A stretch of DNA of 64,000 bases from Branchiostoma belcheri (Eukaryota; Chordata; Leptocardii; Amphioxiformes; Branchiostomatidae), in the NCBI RefSeq assembly GCF_001625305.1, contig NW_017804487.1, forward strand, positions 327,076 to 391,075, read 5' to 3'. Shown in pieces: positions 33,641 to 47,322 of this stretch. Both the position numbers and the translations under genes were made by a program. The notes beneath the pieces are model-generated. The model saw only the letters and a list, made by a program, of their open reading frames with translations. It did not search any database and had not been told where the DNA came from. The stretch's first letter is position 1, and every line of letters begins with the position of its first letter.

Positions 33641-34026
33641 ATATTTCTGGCGTTTTGCACAAAATTGTACAAAAGCCCGGGTCTCCCACACTTCACACAA
33701 CTACCCGATAACAACAGTGAGAGTGGTCAAAGATTCTGTTTGTTGTACTTTGCCTAAGTGCTTTGTGTTTATGTTCCTCTTGGTCAAAATGGTCTTGTCT
33801 TACATTGTCTGTTTTGTACATGTGTGTGTACAGGACAGCACTGGGAAAGCTGTGAGCAACCACCGAGAAGGCCACCCAGTTCAAACGACAACCGAACAAC
33901 AAACACACAAATGTACAGATAAATAAAAACAAAATACCACTAAATTGCATTGTATACATGTACACAACAGTTTTAGGAATTAGAAAATAGTTTTGAAAGT
34001 TGAAAACTAACGAAGCACAGCTTATG
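33641..34026. other. Non-coding, nothing recognised
   Basis: No gene features. Confidence 0.5.
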
Positions 34027-34590
34027 ATTTAAATGTATCCAATACGATTTCAGGAGGGCAAAACAAAAAAAAAAAGTCTGGATGGAGAAAGAAAGAAAAA
34101 AATATGTCCCGTTTTAGCTTGAACGTCTTGTATATAGTGTGTGTGTTGTTTACTTGTCTTGTTTTTTATATCAATCGTTTGTTAAAAAAATCAAATGCAC
34201 AATTCAGCGGTGTATTAGTCAACCCCTGCTTTTGTATGATTTTGAATAAATTGAAAAAAATTGAAAATGAAGACATCTGTCTGATATTAACCTTTAGTAC
34301 CATGTCCTAGCACATTAAAGTCATCACTTCGTATTTGAAGTGTTTAAAGTAGCCCCAGAGCAAGCTACATGATGTGTCCCTTTATTTTTGGTACCACCAA
34401 TAAATAGCTAGGACCAGCCAATTAAACAAGCAACCGTTTTCCGTCAGTGACTTCAATGTTTTGTGCCTCACAGACATCAGTATGCTATGGGATAGGATTG
34501 ATTCAATTTACTATATTTTAAAAAAATGACCAAGAAATTGACTTAAAAATTACTTACATGAAATTGCTTTGGGTTGTGGTTTCTCTAAGT
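34027..34590. mobile_element. TTAA-type short transposon, type A, long copy
   Basis: GATTTAAATGTATCCAATAC at the left (altered TTAA end), GCTACATGATGTGTCCC and ATCAGTATGCTATGGGATAG inside. A segment at 34100-34260 is absent from other copies. Confidence 0.7.
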
Positions 34591-34886
34591 GTTGGTTGCG
34601 GTTAAGACAACTTGACACATGTACACACTCTTTATTAGTAGAAGGTCTATCGTCAAAATGACCGAATATGATATATAATGGAAAGAAAAACTGGTTATAA
34701 CACGTTCACGCGAAAAAAAATATTGGCAACTCTTTCATCTGGATGTTACATAGATTTATATAGATTGCCTAGAAAAGGGTGAGACAGACACGAAGAGTCA
34801 TTTTTTCACAATTTATCTTCACCATACACCATTGCTTTGCTTTGCTTCCAATCAGCCTTCGCGCAAGGACTTGCAATAAAGCTAAC
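34591..34886. other. Non-coding
   Basis: Nothing recognised. Confidence 0.5.
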
Positions 34887-35359
34887 TACCTTCACCAAGA
34901 AGGGTATTTTTCGCTAGTGTTTGATCTGCAAACAGGATAACACTAGAAGGCTTGATATTTGGTTGGTCGGTAGGTCTTGATAAGACTTCGAAATGATTAG
35001 ATTTTGGGCCCCCTGGCGGCTTGTTATGGTACTGCAGCGGAACTTTGTGATGGCCCCCTAGAAGCCTGTTCTGGAACTGCATTTCGTTTCGAGTCTTTGA
35101 AAAAGAATAACTCCAACTGGTCGATAGATCGTCGTGATTTTTTTAACAATTTAGGACCTCATTTGCATAATTTAAACGAAAATGCTAGAATAGCCTTCTT
35201 TGTTAAGACAAGACTTTTGGGTCTAGAATATGACCAAATAATTTGATTTACGTAAAGGATCTTTTTTGCATAATCAATGAGAAACATGTATGATTTGTCA
35301 TGTGTAAAAATGAAACATAAAATCATTTGGCGAAGGTATGAGATCGTGGAACTCTAGTC
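34887..35359. mobile_element. ACCTTCGCCAA-end element, shorter copy
   Basis: TACCTTCACCAAGAAGGG left, TTGGCGAAGGTATGAGATC right, then GTGGAACTCTAGT. Lacks about half the interior of the 9 kb copy. Confidence 0.75.
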
Positions 35360-35493
35360 TACAGATGTACAGAATGCCAGTGTGATAAATCTACATACAT
35401 GTACCTTTATCTTAGGTGATTTTCTCAATTTGTGTTTCCGTCCTTTTTACTCTCACACATAGCACACAGCCATCTGAAAATACGTAAATGTAA

Positions 35494-35904
35494 GGCCACA
35501 CCGCCTTAATTTTATGGATGACATCCGCGCGCGCATTGACTTTCGCCTGTTCTAAAAAAAAAAAGATCACGTCCCCCTAGGCTCTGGTCTGGCTCTAGGC
35601 CTGGGTAGTCCATGGTAGTTAGCGACAATACGGAGCCGGTGGTAACTCTGGAGGATGGCACGAAGGCTACCGAAGCTCCACGACTCGGTACATACGTACA
35701 GTGCCGACTCATAAAGTCCGCAAAAAGCCAGCATGTGCCGGCTTGTCGTATACGTCGCTACGTTCTTCTGTTCCGCAAATTCACAATACCAGCTTTATAT
35801 TCCTGTGGTTTAGTAGCATTTTTATTTTTGGCCGGAATTTTTTTTATTCGCCCGCGCGCACTAGTTTGGGGGTCTTCAGAGGATGTCATCCAGTCGGTGT
35901 GGCC
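35494..35904. mobile_element. Harbinger-like short transposon, second subfamily, copy 2
   Basis: GGCCACACCGCCTTAATTTT left and GTCGGTGTGGCC right; flanks TAA and TTA. Very close to 13.2-13.6 kb, suggesting recent activity of this subfamily. Confidence 0.85.
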
Positions 35905-36179
35905 TTATACGAATTAAAATTCCTCATTTACAATGTACTTCTGTTGGAGAACGGTAGGATTATCCAAGTTGACGTGATTGGTAAAATCAGATTTCCACCT
36001 CATGTTGCAAGCAGATATTTTCATTTTCGTTCCTCTCCGTTTGCGTTATCTATATCATTGCATGACCATCCAAATAAAATCATTCGCTATGAAGTTAACT
36101 GTTGTTGTTGAAGAAAGTTACAGTGCGCTTTCAATACATTGAATTCAATGATCATTACATTATTTTTACGATAATATTT
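35905..36179. other. Non-coding
   Basis: Nothing recognised. Confidence 0.5.
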
Positions 36180-36362
36180 GTTAAGTTGAAGGAAGAAGAA
36201 GGACTTTGTGTAAGCCTTGTAGGCTTTCTCCCTTATCCTGCACATTGTTTTTGATACTTTTTCTACATTTCTAATCTGTATTTATTTTGTACGAATAAAT
36301 AAAACAACCAACCAACCAACCAACCAACCAAACAAACAAACAAAGTGACAAACAAACAAACA
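36180..36362 (+). mobile_element. LINE or SINE 3' tail with (AACC)n(AAAC)n
   Basis: GTACGAATAAATAAAACAAC followed by about 7 AACC and 8 AAAC units. Family unclear. Confidence 0.5.
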
Positions 36363-39300
36363 AAGAAACAAACCTTATCGCCGTTGGTATATTCTGGACA
36401 CCTATTTTTTCTTGGGAAAGAAACTTTCCCTTCTAATCTACCACTTTGAAAATTTATTTGCTTTGACAGAATTCCAAATGCTGCCCTTAATGGTTTTTTT
36501 CTTTTAGATCTCCTTCCGCCCCCCCCATTGAACTTTGTAAACTTTTGAACTACCATGTAGACACGACATGCAACTGTGCAGACCACTTTTCTCACATGAA
36601 AAGGATGAAAAATAAAAATAACACTAAGAAATGGACGAAAAGGTAGACTGTATTCTTGTAGGACATGAGAAGAGAGTTGAGCATGAGTCAGTTCTGAAAC
36701 GCGAGTGTTTTTCCTGTCACTCGGGAAGGCACTATATTTATTGACCGACCCTGGAAGACCTCCCAGCAAAAGGAAGACGGTGCAGATTGTTGAAAACTCT
36801 CTTATCACCCAAAAGACTTTTCCAGATGTCATCCACCAGAGACTTGCAGGCGCCAGCGGCGTCTTTGAAGTCTTTTTATCAGTTTTTGCATCCCATGCTC
36901 CCATCCCGTTAGGAAACAGCCCTGCGCATGCGTGGTGTGACCTCCCTGGCCGCCTTTGACCGGTTTGATGTTTTGCTTTCTGTCCTCTGGCGGTCGCAAC
37001 TGCAAGCAATTTGCCCAAGTGACCCTGTCGCTTTTGCGGTACACTTTGTACTTATCCAGAAAGAGTTCAGAGAGAAGACCTTGTTGTCGTGCGCACATGT
37101 GCCCCCCTCCCTCCCCTAAGTGAGGAAGTACCCGGGGAACGAGCCTAATGGTTACCGTTGGAAGGCCTGCTCGTTCCCCTGGCACTAGTCCGGGTGTTAC
37201 AGTTTAGCTCTAACGACCAGCCTGTTGCCGTGCGGCCTCTTCTTAATTGTGCGATCGGATTGCTCTTTACAGATGTTCCTTCGAGGAGAGAGGGCAACAA
37301 ACGAAGAGGCTTCGGCCGCCATGAAAGACGAGTCATGTAAACACACCTTCCCTCAGACAAGCTCCCGGACACGTCTGAACAGAACGGGAGGCTGGGAGAG
37401 TCGTTAGCGAGGCCCATCTTTTGATCCGGACGGGTGACATTGGATAAATACTCATGCGTGCATCATAAACACACACTTACCTCTAATTTCACAATATTTA
37501 TCGCAAGAGAATCACTTGGTGATGGGAACGACGCCGCGGCTCCTTCCCAGGGCACTGTTGGAGTTTCTATCCTCATCTTCAGTTCGACTTCTCGGGCGCG
37601 CTACCAGTCTTACACCGATCACATTAATGTGTTTCTAAATTAGATTTCAAGACAAACAGTCAGATTTCGCATTTCTATACCTTACGAAGGAGAACTAGTG
37701 TTGAGTATGGATTAAGAAAGGCTGGTTGTGGGGTATATTTGGAGGCCACGTGTCGTCTCTACCGACCAGTAAGGCCCGGGACCACACCGGAAGACTAGTG
37801 CCCTGATGAAGAGTTAGAACAAATAATTGAGCTTTGACAAATAACTGAGGACGACACTGGCTCATTCTATCCCCCCACTGTAGGATGTTCGCCTGACGAA
37901 CATGATACGTTGAATCAAGAGACAGTTGAAACGGAAGACCACGTTACGTCCCTACGGTCTCAGGCCGCAGAAATGACGGCATATTAATATCATCTCCCGG
38001 GTGGTCTGTTTATACAATTGGCGTGAAACCAAACATATAGTAGAGGATGACGTGAGGGCAGGGCCGTGAAATTTTTAGGGAAGAGCAAAAATTCCATACA
38101 GCTCAGCAAGCTATGTCCGCTTCACAGGTGATTCTTGTATACACTCGCGAGTCTGGATGGCAAGAAATATGACTTCTGTCATCTTCAGATCGCATTGTAA
38201 GAAGTACCGTTCGTACGAATATGTCAAGAGTGCGGTCTAAGACAAATATCCAAGACAACTGAGTAGTATAAGAATAAATATACTTAAAGTTGGGCGATAC
38301 TGTGATCATGTCTTGGCTTGTGTTCCTGTCTTCACCTGGAAGAGATTACAAGTAAGAAAAGATTGGATGGACATAAAAAGAAGGCGGACCCACGGAAGGA
38401 AGCTAGACTTAAAGAGAGGACTCTTGCTTTTTCAGGGGCTGGGGGAAAAGTGTTTATGTTCGGGCAGGGAGGCATGCGTTCAAGATCTGAGGAAGTAAAA
38501 TAACCGAAAGGGAATATACATTCCTCAAATGAGGCCTGAAGCTTGTATAGATAGTGATGTCGTATGCTAGATCCGGTGTCTGTTAAAATACAGCCACTTG
38601 AAATAACATGTCCGTGATAGTTCGTCCATATGCGAGGTATACCGGGGGTGTGCATGCCTGGCTCCCCGGCCTGGATGCCCGCCACCCGAAGCAGATGTGT
38701 TTCGGCTCTTTACGGAGGGTCTCGCTTGGTGTCATTCGGGGGCTGCTATTATGAGCGGGTCGCAAAAAAATGGGGAGGAATAACACGTCCTGCCAACACA
38801 CCAGCCGCCCTGTAGACTAACCCGCACAGGCGAGCCGCAAGAGGCACTGGGCTCACATTTGTGGGTGGTACGCGGCTAGGGTAACACTTAACTACATCCC
38901 CATCTGTGCTGTGTAGCACAACATGTCGGCAGCGCGGGGCCAGAACACATTTCTCTCACTCCAGACTATTTCCCGAGGTCGTGAAATACTTGGAACGATC
39001 ATTTAAGTTAGGGGGGCAAGGGTTTTTTTTGGTCCCGGGTTTCAATCTCTGATTTCCTTATTGCCTAAGGAATGTAAGGGATCCTACTGGGTATGGGAGG
39101 GAATACTCAATCGAGGATGTAATCACTAAATGGACTTAATTAACAACATACAGAGAAAGAGGCGTGGCTGGTCTTAAGTGGCTGGAATGTCCAACACGAC
39201 CAACCGCAGTCTCTACTACCCGTAGTACAACCACACACCGTACATGAAGCAAGAAGGACCACACTCTCTTTGTAAATAAGGGGGAATTTCTGACAAATTG

Positions 39301-39690
39301 GGCCAGGATTCTAGTGCATACACAGATCGTGCTCTCCCGATGTCACACACCGATATATTTTGCTATCTTGCTATAATAAACCGCGCGCTTGGCATACGGG
39401 TAAAAATAACAGAGGGAGAGAAACGGGATACGTGTAGTGTAGGGGACTACTGGCCATTACCGAGCAGGTGTCCGGGTGCCCTGCGGGGGTTGGGGGGAGG
39501 GGGTCCCGGGGAAACGACTCCTGTCCTACCCGGGCGAAAATCCCTAATTGCGACAAGATGTCCCCGATCTCTAGGCGGGGTGTATGGTGGGCACTTAGAC
39601 GCGGATTAGGCACATTATCCTTTGCGGAGATCATAAAAACACGAGAGGATTATTGTGCACACCATTTACGACTTGCAAAGACACCAACCT
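36363..39690. other. 3.3 kb largely repeat-free sequence, no gene recognised
   Basis: Several open frames (the longest, minus, 36263-37018, opens at TTG) have no family features. 36.8-37.6 and 38.6-39.6 kb are GC-richer. Candidates for regulatory DNA or short exons; nothing decisive seen. Confidence 0.4.
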
Positions 39691-39739
39691 AGCTAGCTGT
39701 ACATGAAAAAAATCACCGATTAAAAATGCCCTTTCTTAT

Positions 39740-40015
39740 ATTTGTATATTTTTATTCATACGTAGACGAAAAAAGACATAACAAAAAGTTATAAGTGGCG
39801 CTTTTGCTTAAAACATCTTTAGGTAGTTTGCAATATCAAACAAGAAGAATGTTTGTGAAGATAAATTCAGAAAATCTCCAATCTCCAACCTAGCTAGACC
39901 AACCTAGCACTTTCTTATATTTGAGATTAAAAATTTGAGAAAAAAAGATAAAAAAATCTTTAGGTAGTTTGCAATATCAAACAAGTGTTTGTGAAGATGA
40001 ATTCAGAAAATCTCT
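39740..40015. repeat. Tandem direct duplication, period about 139 bp
   Basis: TTTAGGTAGTTTGCAATATC occurs at 39820 and 39959; CTTTCTTATATTTG opens both units; CAGAAAATCTC closes both. Confidence 0.85.
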
Positions 40016-40931
40016 ACCTTTCTGTCCAGATAGACACTTGGAATGACGTTTCTCCTCATATGATCCAAATCTTTTCTTTCTTTGTCATTCTATATGTCTG
40101 TCTACTGGTAATTTCTGCATGGCCTATTGAGTAAAACACCCCGGGCGCTGTCTAATGACTTACAAATTGTCCCGTAATTGTTGCACATCCTTCAGCTGGA
40201 ACAAAAGGTTGGTGTACGCAGCCAACACGGGCGCACGAACCACTCGGCCGGATAACATCACGTCCATTTGGTTTTTGTCCACAAGTGAATTAAGATCGGC
40301 ATAATATTTGCAAAAGACCTGGTTAAAAGCTGTGTCTAAATAAACCTAGGTCTGTCAGCCCACATTCCAAAGGTTAGAATCGAGCGGGTAGGCATGAGAC
40401 GATTGGTGGAAGAGTTGTCAGTACATATAACCACTTAGTCCCAATGTTTTTCGACGCCACTCGAATGGCTTTTTGCTCAAACAAACTTTCCCCCCACACC
40501 AATTCGGGCTTCTGTTACATGTCCAGTTTTCTTACGGGGCTCTTCAGTAAATGGCACGGTGGTGTAGGACAAAACAAACGACTCACAAAAAGGTTGTTTC
40601 TGAAAAGCCGCTTGTCTGGAAACCCCTGTCACCTTAAGAAGTCTTATATCACTCAAAGAAAGGCGAGGAGACCACGTAACGACCACTCTTTCTCTCCCAG
40701 GCGGAATACATGTGTCTAAAACGCTGTAACAGGCCGGCTAAGTGCCCTCTCCGTATGGGAAGGGCATGTTCTAAGTCAAAATACTACTTAAGCGAGTTCG
40801 TGTTCGAGCTTTGAAGTCCGAAGTTACACACAAGCCAGTTCGGGTAAGCTGTGGTTGAGAGTCACGGGCACCCCTGCCGTGGCTAGCCGCCACCAGGCCT
40901 CCCCAAGCCGGTACAGATCGTAGAATTCGCT
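40016..40931. other. Single-copy, nothing recognised
   Basis: No gene or repeat family seen. Confidence 0.5.
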
Positions 40932-41173
40932 TTAAAGGCATCCAATGCAGTTTTAAAGGCTTGAAAACCCGCGATTTTCAATTATAAAATAATTAAACAC
41001 CCATAAAATAAAGGCCTCGTCTTGGGGCTTGTTTCTACAGTATTGAATACCTAAAGTATGAAATACTGATTGAAATGTGCTAATGTGAAGTAGCATGTGC
41101 CAATATCATAAAGATTGCCTTCTTCAGAATATTTCAAGTTTTGCTGCCCTGAAATCGCATTAGATGCCTTTAA
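40932..41173. mobile_element. TTAA-flanked short transposon, type B, shortened
   Basis: TTAA at 40932-40935 and 41170-41173; ends AGGCATCCAATGC and GCATTAGATGCCT. 234 bp: an internal deletion relative to 2.65 and 24.55 kb. Confidence 0.85.
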
Positions 41174-41204
41174 ACAATGGAAGAAAGGATTTGCCAGAAG
41201 GTTA

Positions 41205-41285
41205 ACTTCCCCCCTTTAGGCGCGGGTAACTCTACAGTGGCCAAACTCCCCTGGCCGATTTCTAGTATTCAAAAACTTAGCCTCC
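41205..41285. repeat. Possible remnant of the P foldback family
   Basis: CCCCTGGCCGATTTCTAG matches the inner arm of the foldbacks at 51.4 and 54.7 kb, followed by TTAGCCTCCG. No full second arm. Confidence 0.35.
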
Positions 41286-41964
41286 GTAGCAGGCTTATAG
41301 AACTGAGGGTTTGGTGGTCTTCGGCTGTTTTCTGATCAGCCCAGTTCTAAAAACGGAGGTAATTCAGTCAGGCCGGCTATGTTGTCTATATGCAATCAGA
41401 AAATAGCACATAAAAGACCATGAAGACCCCCCAAAACCCCAGTTTTTGGCATGCTATGGAGGCTATCAAAAACTGTACTCCTTTTGTTAATCTGGTAGAG
41501 ACTGGTAGTTGGGGTAGCGGGTATACAGTCCAGGATATGTTCTGTACCTTGCTACACTCTTCTTATTTACACTATACACATCGGGGAAGCCAGTTGGATT
41601 TATTCCATATCCTCCACATAATAGTATATGTAGTTGACAACACATAACACAGATATAACATCTCGGTATGTTATACCTCCGTAACATATCTACATTCAAC
41701 ATTCTTTCTTATATTATATTAAAGGTATGGTTTGTAGGAAATGAGTTAAGCTCCCTTTATACTCAATATCATAATGAATTTATGCGTCGCAAAATATATT
41801 GTTTTCAATTGAATGGAGAATGTACAATAATGTTCCAAATCTTTACAAAAGACCCATTCATCCTTATGACGTCCTAAAAATTGACCAAGAAGCTTTACTT
41901 AGAAATCCAATGTCTTCTATATAATTCTTCGATACCCCATGTATTTTTGCATTGCTATATTAGG
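41286..41964. other. Non-coding, nothing recognised
   Basis: No gene or shared repeat. Confidence 0.5.
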
Positions 41965-42250
41965 AAACAAAGCTTATTGCAGATACTTGCCCGAGGGCTA
42001 ATTGCAGTTACAAACAACATAAGAAAGAAAATACAGTGGTATGTGAGACTATATCTACGTCTAATATTATACTATATTCTACAACATACATGGTACTAGT
42101 TTTACTGGGTTTGACTTCTTCTTTTTAGGCAAAGGAAGACGAATTTACCCACTTCTTCTATAATATGTGGGTTCTTTGATCTTAGTAGTAAAATTGTTTT
42201 TTTTTTGTGGCAGGGAATGGTGGGGAAGTAAGGGAGCATTTTGGACACGG
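41965..42250 (-). mobile_element. LINE 3' end, CCCGAGGGCTAATTGC family
   Basis: AGCTTATTGCAGATACTTGC then CCGAGGGCTAATTGCAG; 5'-truncated. Confidence 0.7.
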
Positions 42251-43244
42251 TGCTATATATGTTGAATCAAAATATCATAATAAAATAGTGGGATGTCAAG
42301 TACTGAGACTGAGCCCTATTTAGAAATGATAGGTCAATATTTTGATTGGTTTTTAGCTGTATAGACATGGTACCATTTTAGCTACTTCGGCAAGAAGACA
42401 TTATACGTGCTTTCACTATGAAGGTATCTCAATACGACATGTTACAACTATGGTGTTCTGTAAAATGTAACCAATTTGGCTTCAGTGCGAGCTACCAAGC
42501 TAGAGACAAAAGAAAATATCAGAGCACGCATTACTAGTATATAATGTATACTTCCTATCAATTTTGTAAGTTTACTCTGAACAAAATGTTTCAAACCATG
42601 TACAGTAGTTGATAGATTTTGAAAAGAAAGTAGCTGATAGAATACAAATTCAATGGATTTATAAAACAGAAGTTTAAAATGTGTATATTTCACAAAAAGA
42701 ACAGATATCATATTGGGAGGAGGTGCATTTCCGTAGCATCACCATTTCCTGCTTTGTGGTTTCAAATTTGCAATCAGGTCCGATCATGAAAAATATAGAA
42801 TTTGTATTTCCTTTCTGTTACAGGCAAATCGGCCAATATATGACAAATAGATCTAGAAGAGAACTTGTATTCGTGAAATATCTGGCGGTATCTAGCCGGT
42901 ATTCTCTTCGGTATTGTTTCTTAGAATGAGCGATTCCACCAATATACACATATGTGAGAAAAGTAACGTTATATGTGTCTGTCTTTCTACACAATACTAG
43001 TCCTTCCTCCAACATTCTACACCAATAGAGTGTTATCCTGTACCTGTTATGATCCTTCATCCGTAGATTTATGTGCAAAGTTTCTGTCTTTTGACAGGAG
43101 CTATATATACACATATATACATACACATTTGGCGCAGTGGGTAGTTGATTCAGGTGGCGGGGTTCAGACATATGTGGACATATGCACTATGAACAGTACC
43201 ACATGTCTTACTTATCACGTACAACACTGTGCATGGTGTACAAA
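42251..43244. other. A/T-rich non-coding sequence
   Basis: Nothing recognised. Confidence 0.5.
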
Positions 43245-43590
43245 ATGACTAATAAACTGGTGGACGTACCAACCACTAAGTATCTGATACCAGCCCAGAA
43301 AAGAACAAGAAAACAGTCATGCCTTCAAATATCAACCGAGTTATCAACCAAGAATTGAGGTGTTCAAAAACTCGTATTTCCCCAGAACTATCGTAGATTG
43401 GAACTCGTTGCCACCAAGCACAGTTGGGGCATCATCACTAGAAAGCTTTAAACAACTCTTGCAATCAAATGTGCAAAGATTGGGTGTAACAAGCCGTTCG
43501 ATGTGATATAGCCAGCTGCCGCCGCGCCGCGTGCCTACGAAGCTGGTGTGTTACGCCGAAGGGCGGTTATACCGGCTGATACAGATACAA
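43245..43590 (+). mobile_element. CR1-like LINE, ORF2 C-terminus and 3' end
   Basis: Frames read LVFPRTIVDWNSLPPSTVG and SLESFKQLLQ (typical ORF2 C-terminus), then one copy of the 3' unit GCTGGTGTGTTACGCCGAAG with GATACA at the end. Confidence 0.88.
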
Positions 43591-46500
43591 CAAGGAGTCA
43601 ACACATAAACAAGTCTTCAAGTTATTAATGTTTTAAAATTGCTGTTTTTTTCTAGTTGTCTATGAATGGTAAAGCTATTAAGAAAAATATATTTGTCAGG
43701 AGAAATGGTTATCTTATTTACACATTCTTTTGCAATTTACTGTAAGGGCAAACGTCTTTACGTGTTTGACCACAGAAGTAAATACAAATGTTTGCGGTTA
43801 AGGGGAAGTGTCGATGTTCTTCGTCTCTTTGTCTAAGAAATATTATCTCTGTCTCCTTCTCTTCGAGACGCGGTACGAATCCCTATGGCCTGCCGTGGTT
43901 AGCCTTAATGTTTAGGGAGTTGGGGTCATTTTGTGATCGTATTTTAGGCTTAAAAAGTCATTGAATGTTTCTTGGCGTTCGGGTAAGACTTGGTAAATCG
44001 GATCCGGTGAGCCACAGGGAGATGTCCTGGCCGATTACCGAGGGAAAAAAAAAGTAATCCAAATGGAGTTTAAAGTCGCCATCATGGCATCCCAAATCCG
44101 ATATAATCTAGGACTTATCGCCCGGGCATCGCGAAAGCTTCTCGCTCCCCTAAAGTTTAATGAAAACATTCTCCTGACAGGAGAATCTCGGTGGTATTTT
44201 CCGCCCTGACAGAAAGAAAAACATTGGAGCAATATTTTTTCTCTCAATTGGTAAGAAACTGGCATGTAGTGACCCTCCAATTGACTCTCCTGACGTTTCC
44301 AAGATGGCGGTTCCATCATGGACGGCCCGTGTTGAGTAGTTAGACTTATAAACATTTCCCCTCCATCCTTATCGCTTCAATCTGGAGCCCGCAACACGGT
44401 AAACAGATGCTTAAAGGCCGCGGAAAGACAAATCATTTGGTGATTTACTGTTTGAGGGACCGAGGCAGGCAACCGAGAGCTTTTTACAAATGAGATATGG
44501 CTCCCTTTTTTTTCAACATGGCTCTGCAATTTTAGCGTGTAGTGGTACTGGGATTTCAGGGCGGTGTTGGGACTTGTCACGGGAACACGTTTGGGACCAG
44601 CGGGGGCAACGAGCCGTAGAATTGCCGCAGTTCAGACTCCCCACGATCGGGCGACAGGAGAAGGAACGCACCGGTACATGTTAGACGACTGAAAAACGTT
44701 CTCAGAATTTTTGCGGTTCCGCGCCATCGGCTAGACAACCTAGGTGGGCTGGGAGAGTTAGCCGTCTAACAGAACAACCCGGAAATATCACCCATATTTG
44801 CTAATCTCGACTTAACCTTCTTTTTAGAGACTTCTTGATCCACTCTAATAGGGTAATGAGGGACAGCCTTATAGGCCGAGGTTGGAGAATATATGGTCAT
44901 TTTCGGTCGAGATTTCAGCATTTCAGTCTACTACTGCACATTAAGTATTTACTGAAATAGAGAAAGTCCCTAACATGTAACTGCCGAGAGAGAAAAATTA
45001 TTCCAACTTCCTGGTGCCAGAAGCTTTTTACTGAAATTACAACACACCTGTTCATTGAATGGATTTGCATTTTTACTAAAAATGAATTAAATCGTGACCG
45101 TCCTGTTTTAAAACAGAGGTAGCTAGCTAGTGAGAATGCTTCTCTGTTTTTAACGTTTCAATTTAAAACCAAGTATTGAATGTGTTATCCCCAATTATTT
45201 TTAATGTAAATCTTATCAAATCCTTCTGAAAATGTTTATTAAGTAATGGACTGAATTTTAAGTTTATCAATTAATAATGGTTATGTGGAAGTTAATATGA
45301 CAGTAATGTTCTTACCGTGAAAATATTGTTGAGTGAATTTTTCATAAACATTGACATCTGGCGTTTTTTTCCAGTTTGGTGTCTTTCTATTGATAGTTTA
45401 TGCACGATAAAAACCCAGTGTTTATAAAACAAAATGACATTTGTCAATGAAGGTTACACATCCAGATAATGAGATACACAAGGAAATTGTTACTCAAGCA
45501 GCTGGATAGATTTTCAAATGACATTTCTTAATATGAGATGTCACACCATATATTTTGGGCTTACTCGAGAGAAAATACATGTGTCTGAAACATGTCATGT
45601 GGTAGAATGGTTTTTATGGACTCTTGGGTGATTGTAGAATGGTTTGTACTTGCCACAGGGTCTGTGTTATTTTGCTGTCTCTCTGGCAGAAATGTTACGG
45701 ATGGTTCTTGGTGATTTTAGCGGGAGCGCTCGACGTTTCTCCCGCGGCAAAGCAAACAACCTGTCCCCGCTACATGGCGTTGAGACGTTCCTTACTGAGA
45801 AAAATAAGCTAACTTTCGTCTGAGGTGTGAACAATACTGTTTGTGGAGTTAATCCTGTTCTCACAATGCGTAAGTGGGACCCCCTCCCCCAGTACCACAA
45901 AGACATTACATGCCCTCTGCTTGTCAGACAACCAGGCTGGCTGCCACACTACAGGTGGGGGCAGTACTCTTCAATTTTCTCTCCTGCTCAAACAAAAGGT
46001 GCGACAATTGCTGGACAGGTGACCTTCTGCAACTCGTACTTTGTGGCAGGCAATCAGGGGTTGTTTCTGAACTGTGTACGTATACTTGAGACTGACGACC
46101 CTGTTTTTCCGCACCTTTTGTTTCAGTGTGCTCGGTGCCACCTGCTCTGAGGCTTCATTTCCCTATGATTGTGGCTGTGAGCGAGTTGTGGTCAGCGCCG
46201 GATGCCTGGCTATAGAGTCCGGACAAGCGACTGGACATGATGATGGCAAAAGGGGGAAATGGACAGCCACCCGACAAGCCGGTGGTCACTAATAGCCGTA
46301 ATAATTCTGTTGTAGCAAGCTTTGATCTGGGTTTGATTCTAGTTCACCGTAACGTAGCAGACTGACTCTCCCCAGCTCGACCACCTGAGTCCCGGCTTGA
46401 AACACCCGCACACAAAGCCTAATCAAAACTCAAAACACCGCCAATACATTTTACACCGCTGTCAACAAACAACGAAGCGGATGCCTAAAGAAAAGAGAGG

Positions 46501-47316
46501 AATGAAATACGAAAGGCTGGAGTTTATACTTTGTTCGGTAACGGATGACAGAACCCTATCCTAGTGGAAGAACTGCACTATCGTTTCGCGCTGGACTCTC
46601 TCACAAAATAAACACTATCCCTTAGATCTCTACTAAGCGGCTAACAATGATTATACTCAAAACTCAACAAAACGGAAAGGTATAAAAAAAACCGGACATC
46701 ATTTACAACGTTTTCAGAAAAAAAATCAACGGTGTTGACTACATTTGAAAAAGACCCTGTGTGTTATGTATAAAGTTGAAACAGTAGATATATCTACATA
46801 AATTAGTGAATTACAAATAAAGAGACACACGAATTGGATTACTAGAAAGTCAAGATGTTTTAATCTCTGTTTTTATCTGTACTATGCTGATACAGGGAGA
46901 GGACATGCGAGTTTATGTTTTAGGAGAGATAAGCCGATCTGTTAATACGGGTAATGAGCCCCGTGGTGACCGCTCTGCTAACAGCTTCCGTACATCGCCC
47001 CGCTCTGACAGGCGTGGAATTAGGAGTCCAAATCTCCTACAAATCACTCTATAAACACTGTACATGTCTCAGTAAGCCTTCCGATACTGATCTACAGTAT
47101 CAGCTAAAGTCTAGAGGAAATAGCCGGACATCTTTTAACAGCAGTGAGTCGCAATACTACCAATCGTTTACAAATCTATCCTTGTATGTTCGAACCGACA
47201 AAAAAATATTGTCCGAAACAATATTGGCAGTAACGTGGCGTAAGAGCAATTTCTGGTGTTAAAGCAAGCAAATTAAGGGCCATCATAGAAACCTTGCCAT
47301 GTCAACAAGCCCTGCT
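43591..47316. other. Repeat-free 3' flank of Nk3
   Basis: About 3.7 kb with no transposon or LINE that I recognise, in contrast to everything to the left. 44.03-44.66 kb has a stretch with GTCGCCATCATGGC and GGGCATCGCGAAAGC that looks like conserved regulatory DNA; short open frames are not recognisable. Confidence 0.4.
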
Positions 47317-47322
47317 TTTATT
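47317..47322 (-). terminator. Candidate polyadenylation signal of Nk3
   Basis: AATAAA on the minus strand, 235 bp past the Nk3 stop and the first canonical hexamer in that direction. No transcript evidence is available. Confidence 0.45.

Noticed and set aside
33466-33926. Open frame with repeated IHSF
   Set aside because: Translation of (TTCA)n.
36263-37018. Longest unassigned open frame, 251 codons, minus strand
   Set aside because: Opens at TTG, runs into the AACC/AAAC tail of a LINE, and has no family feature.
45827-46150. 107-codon open frame with several Cys
   Set aside because: Opens at a non-ATG codon, no motif, and an overlapping frame is equally open; probably chance in single-copy flank DNA.
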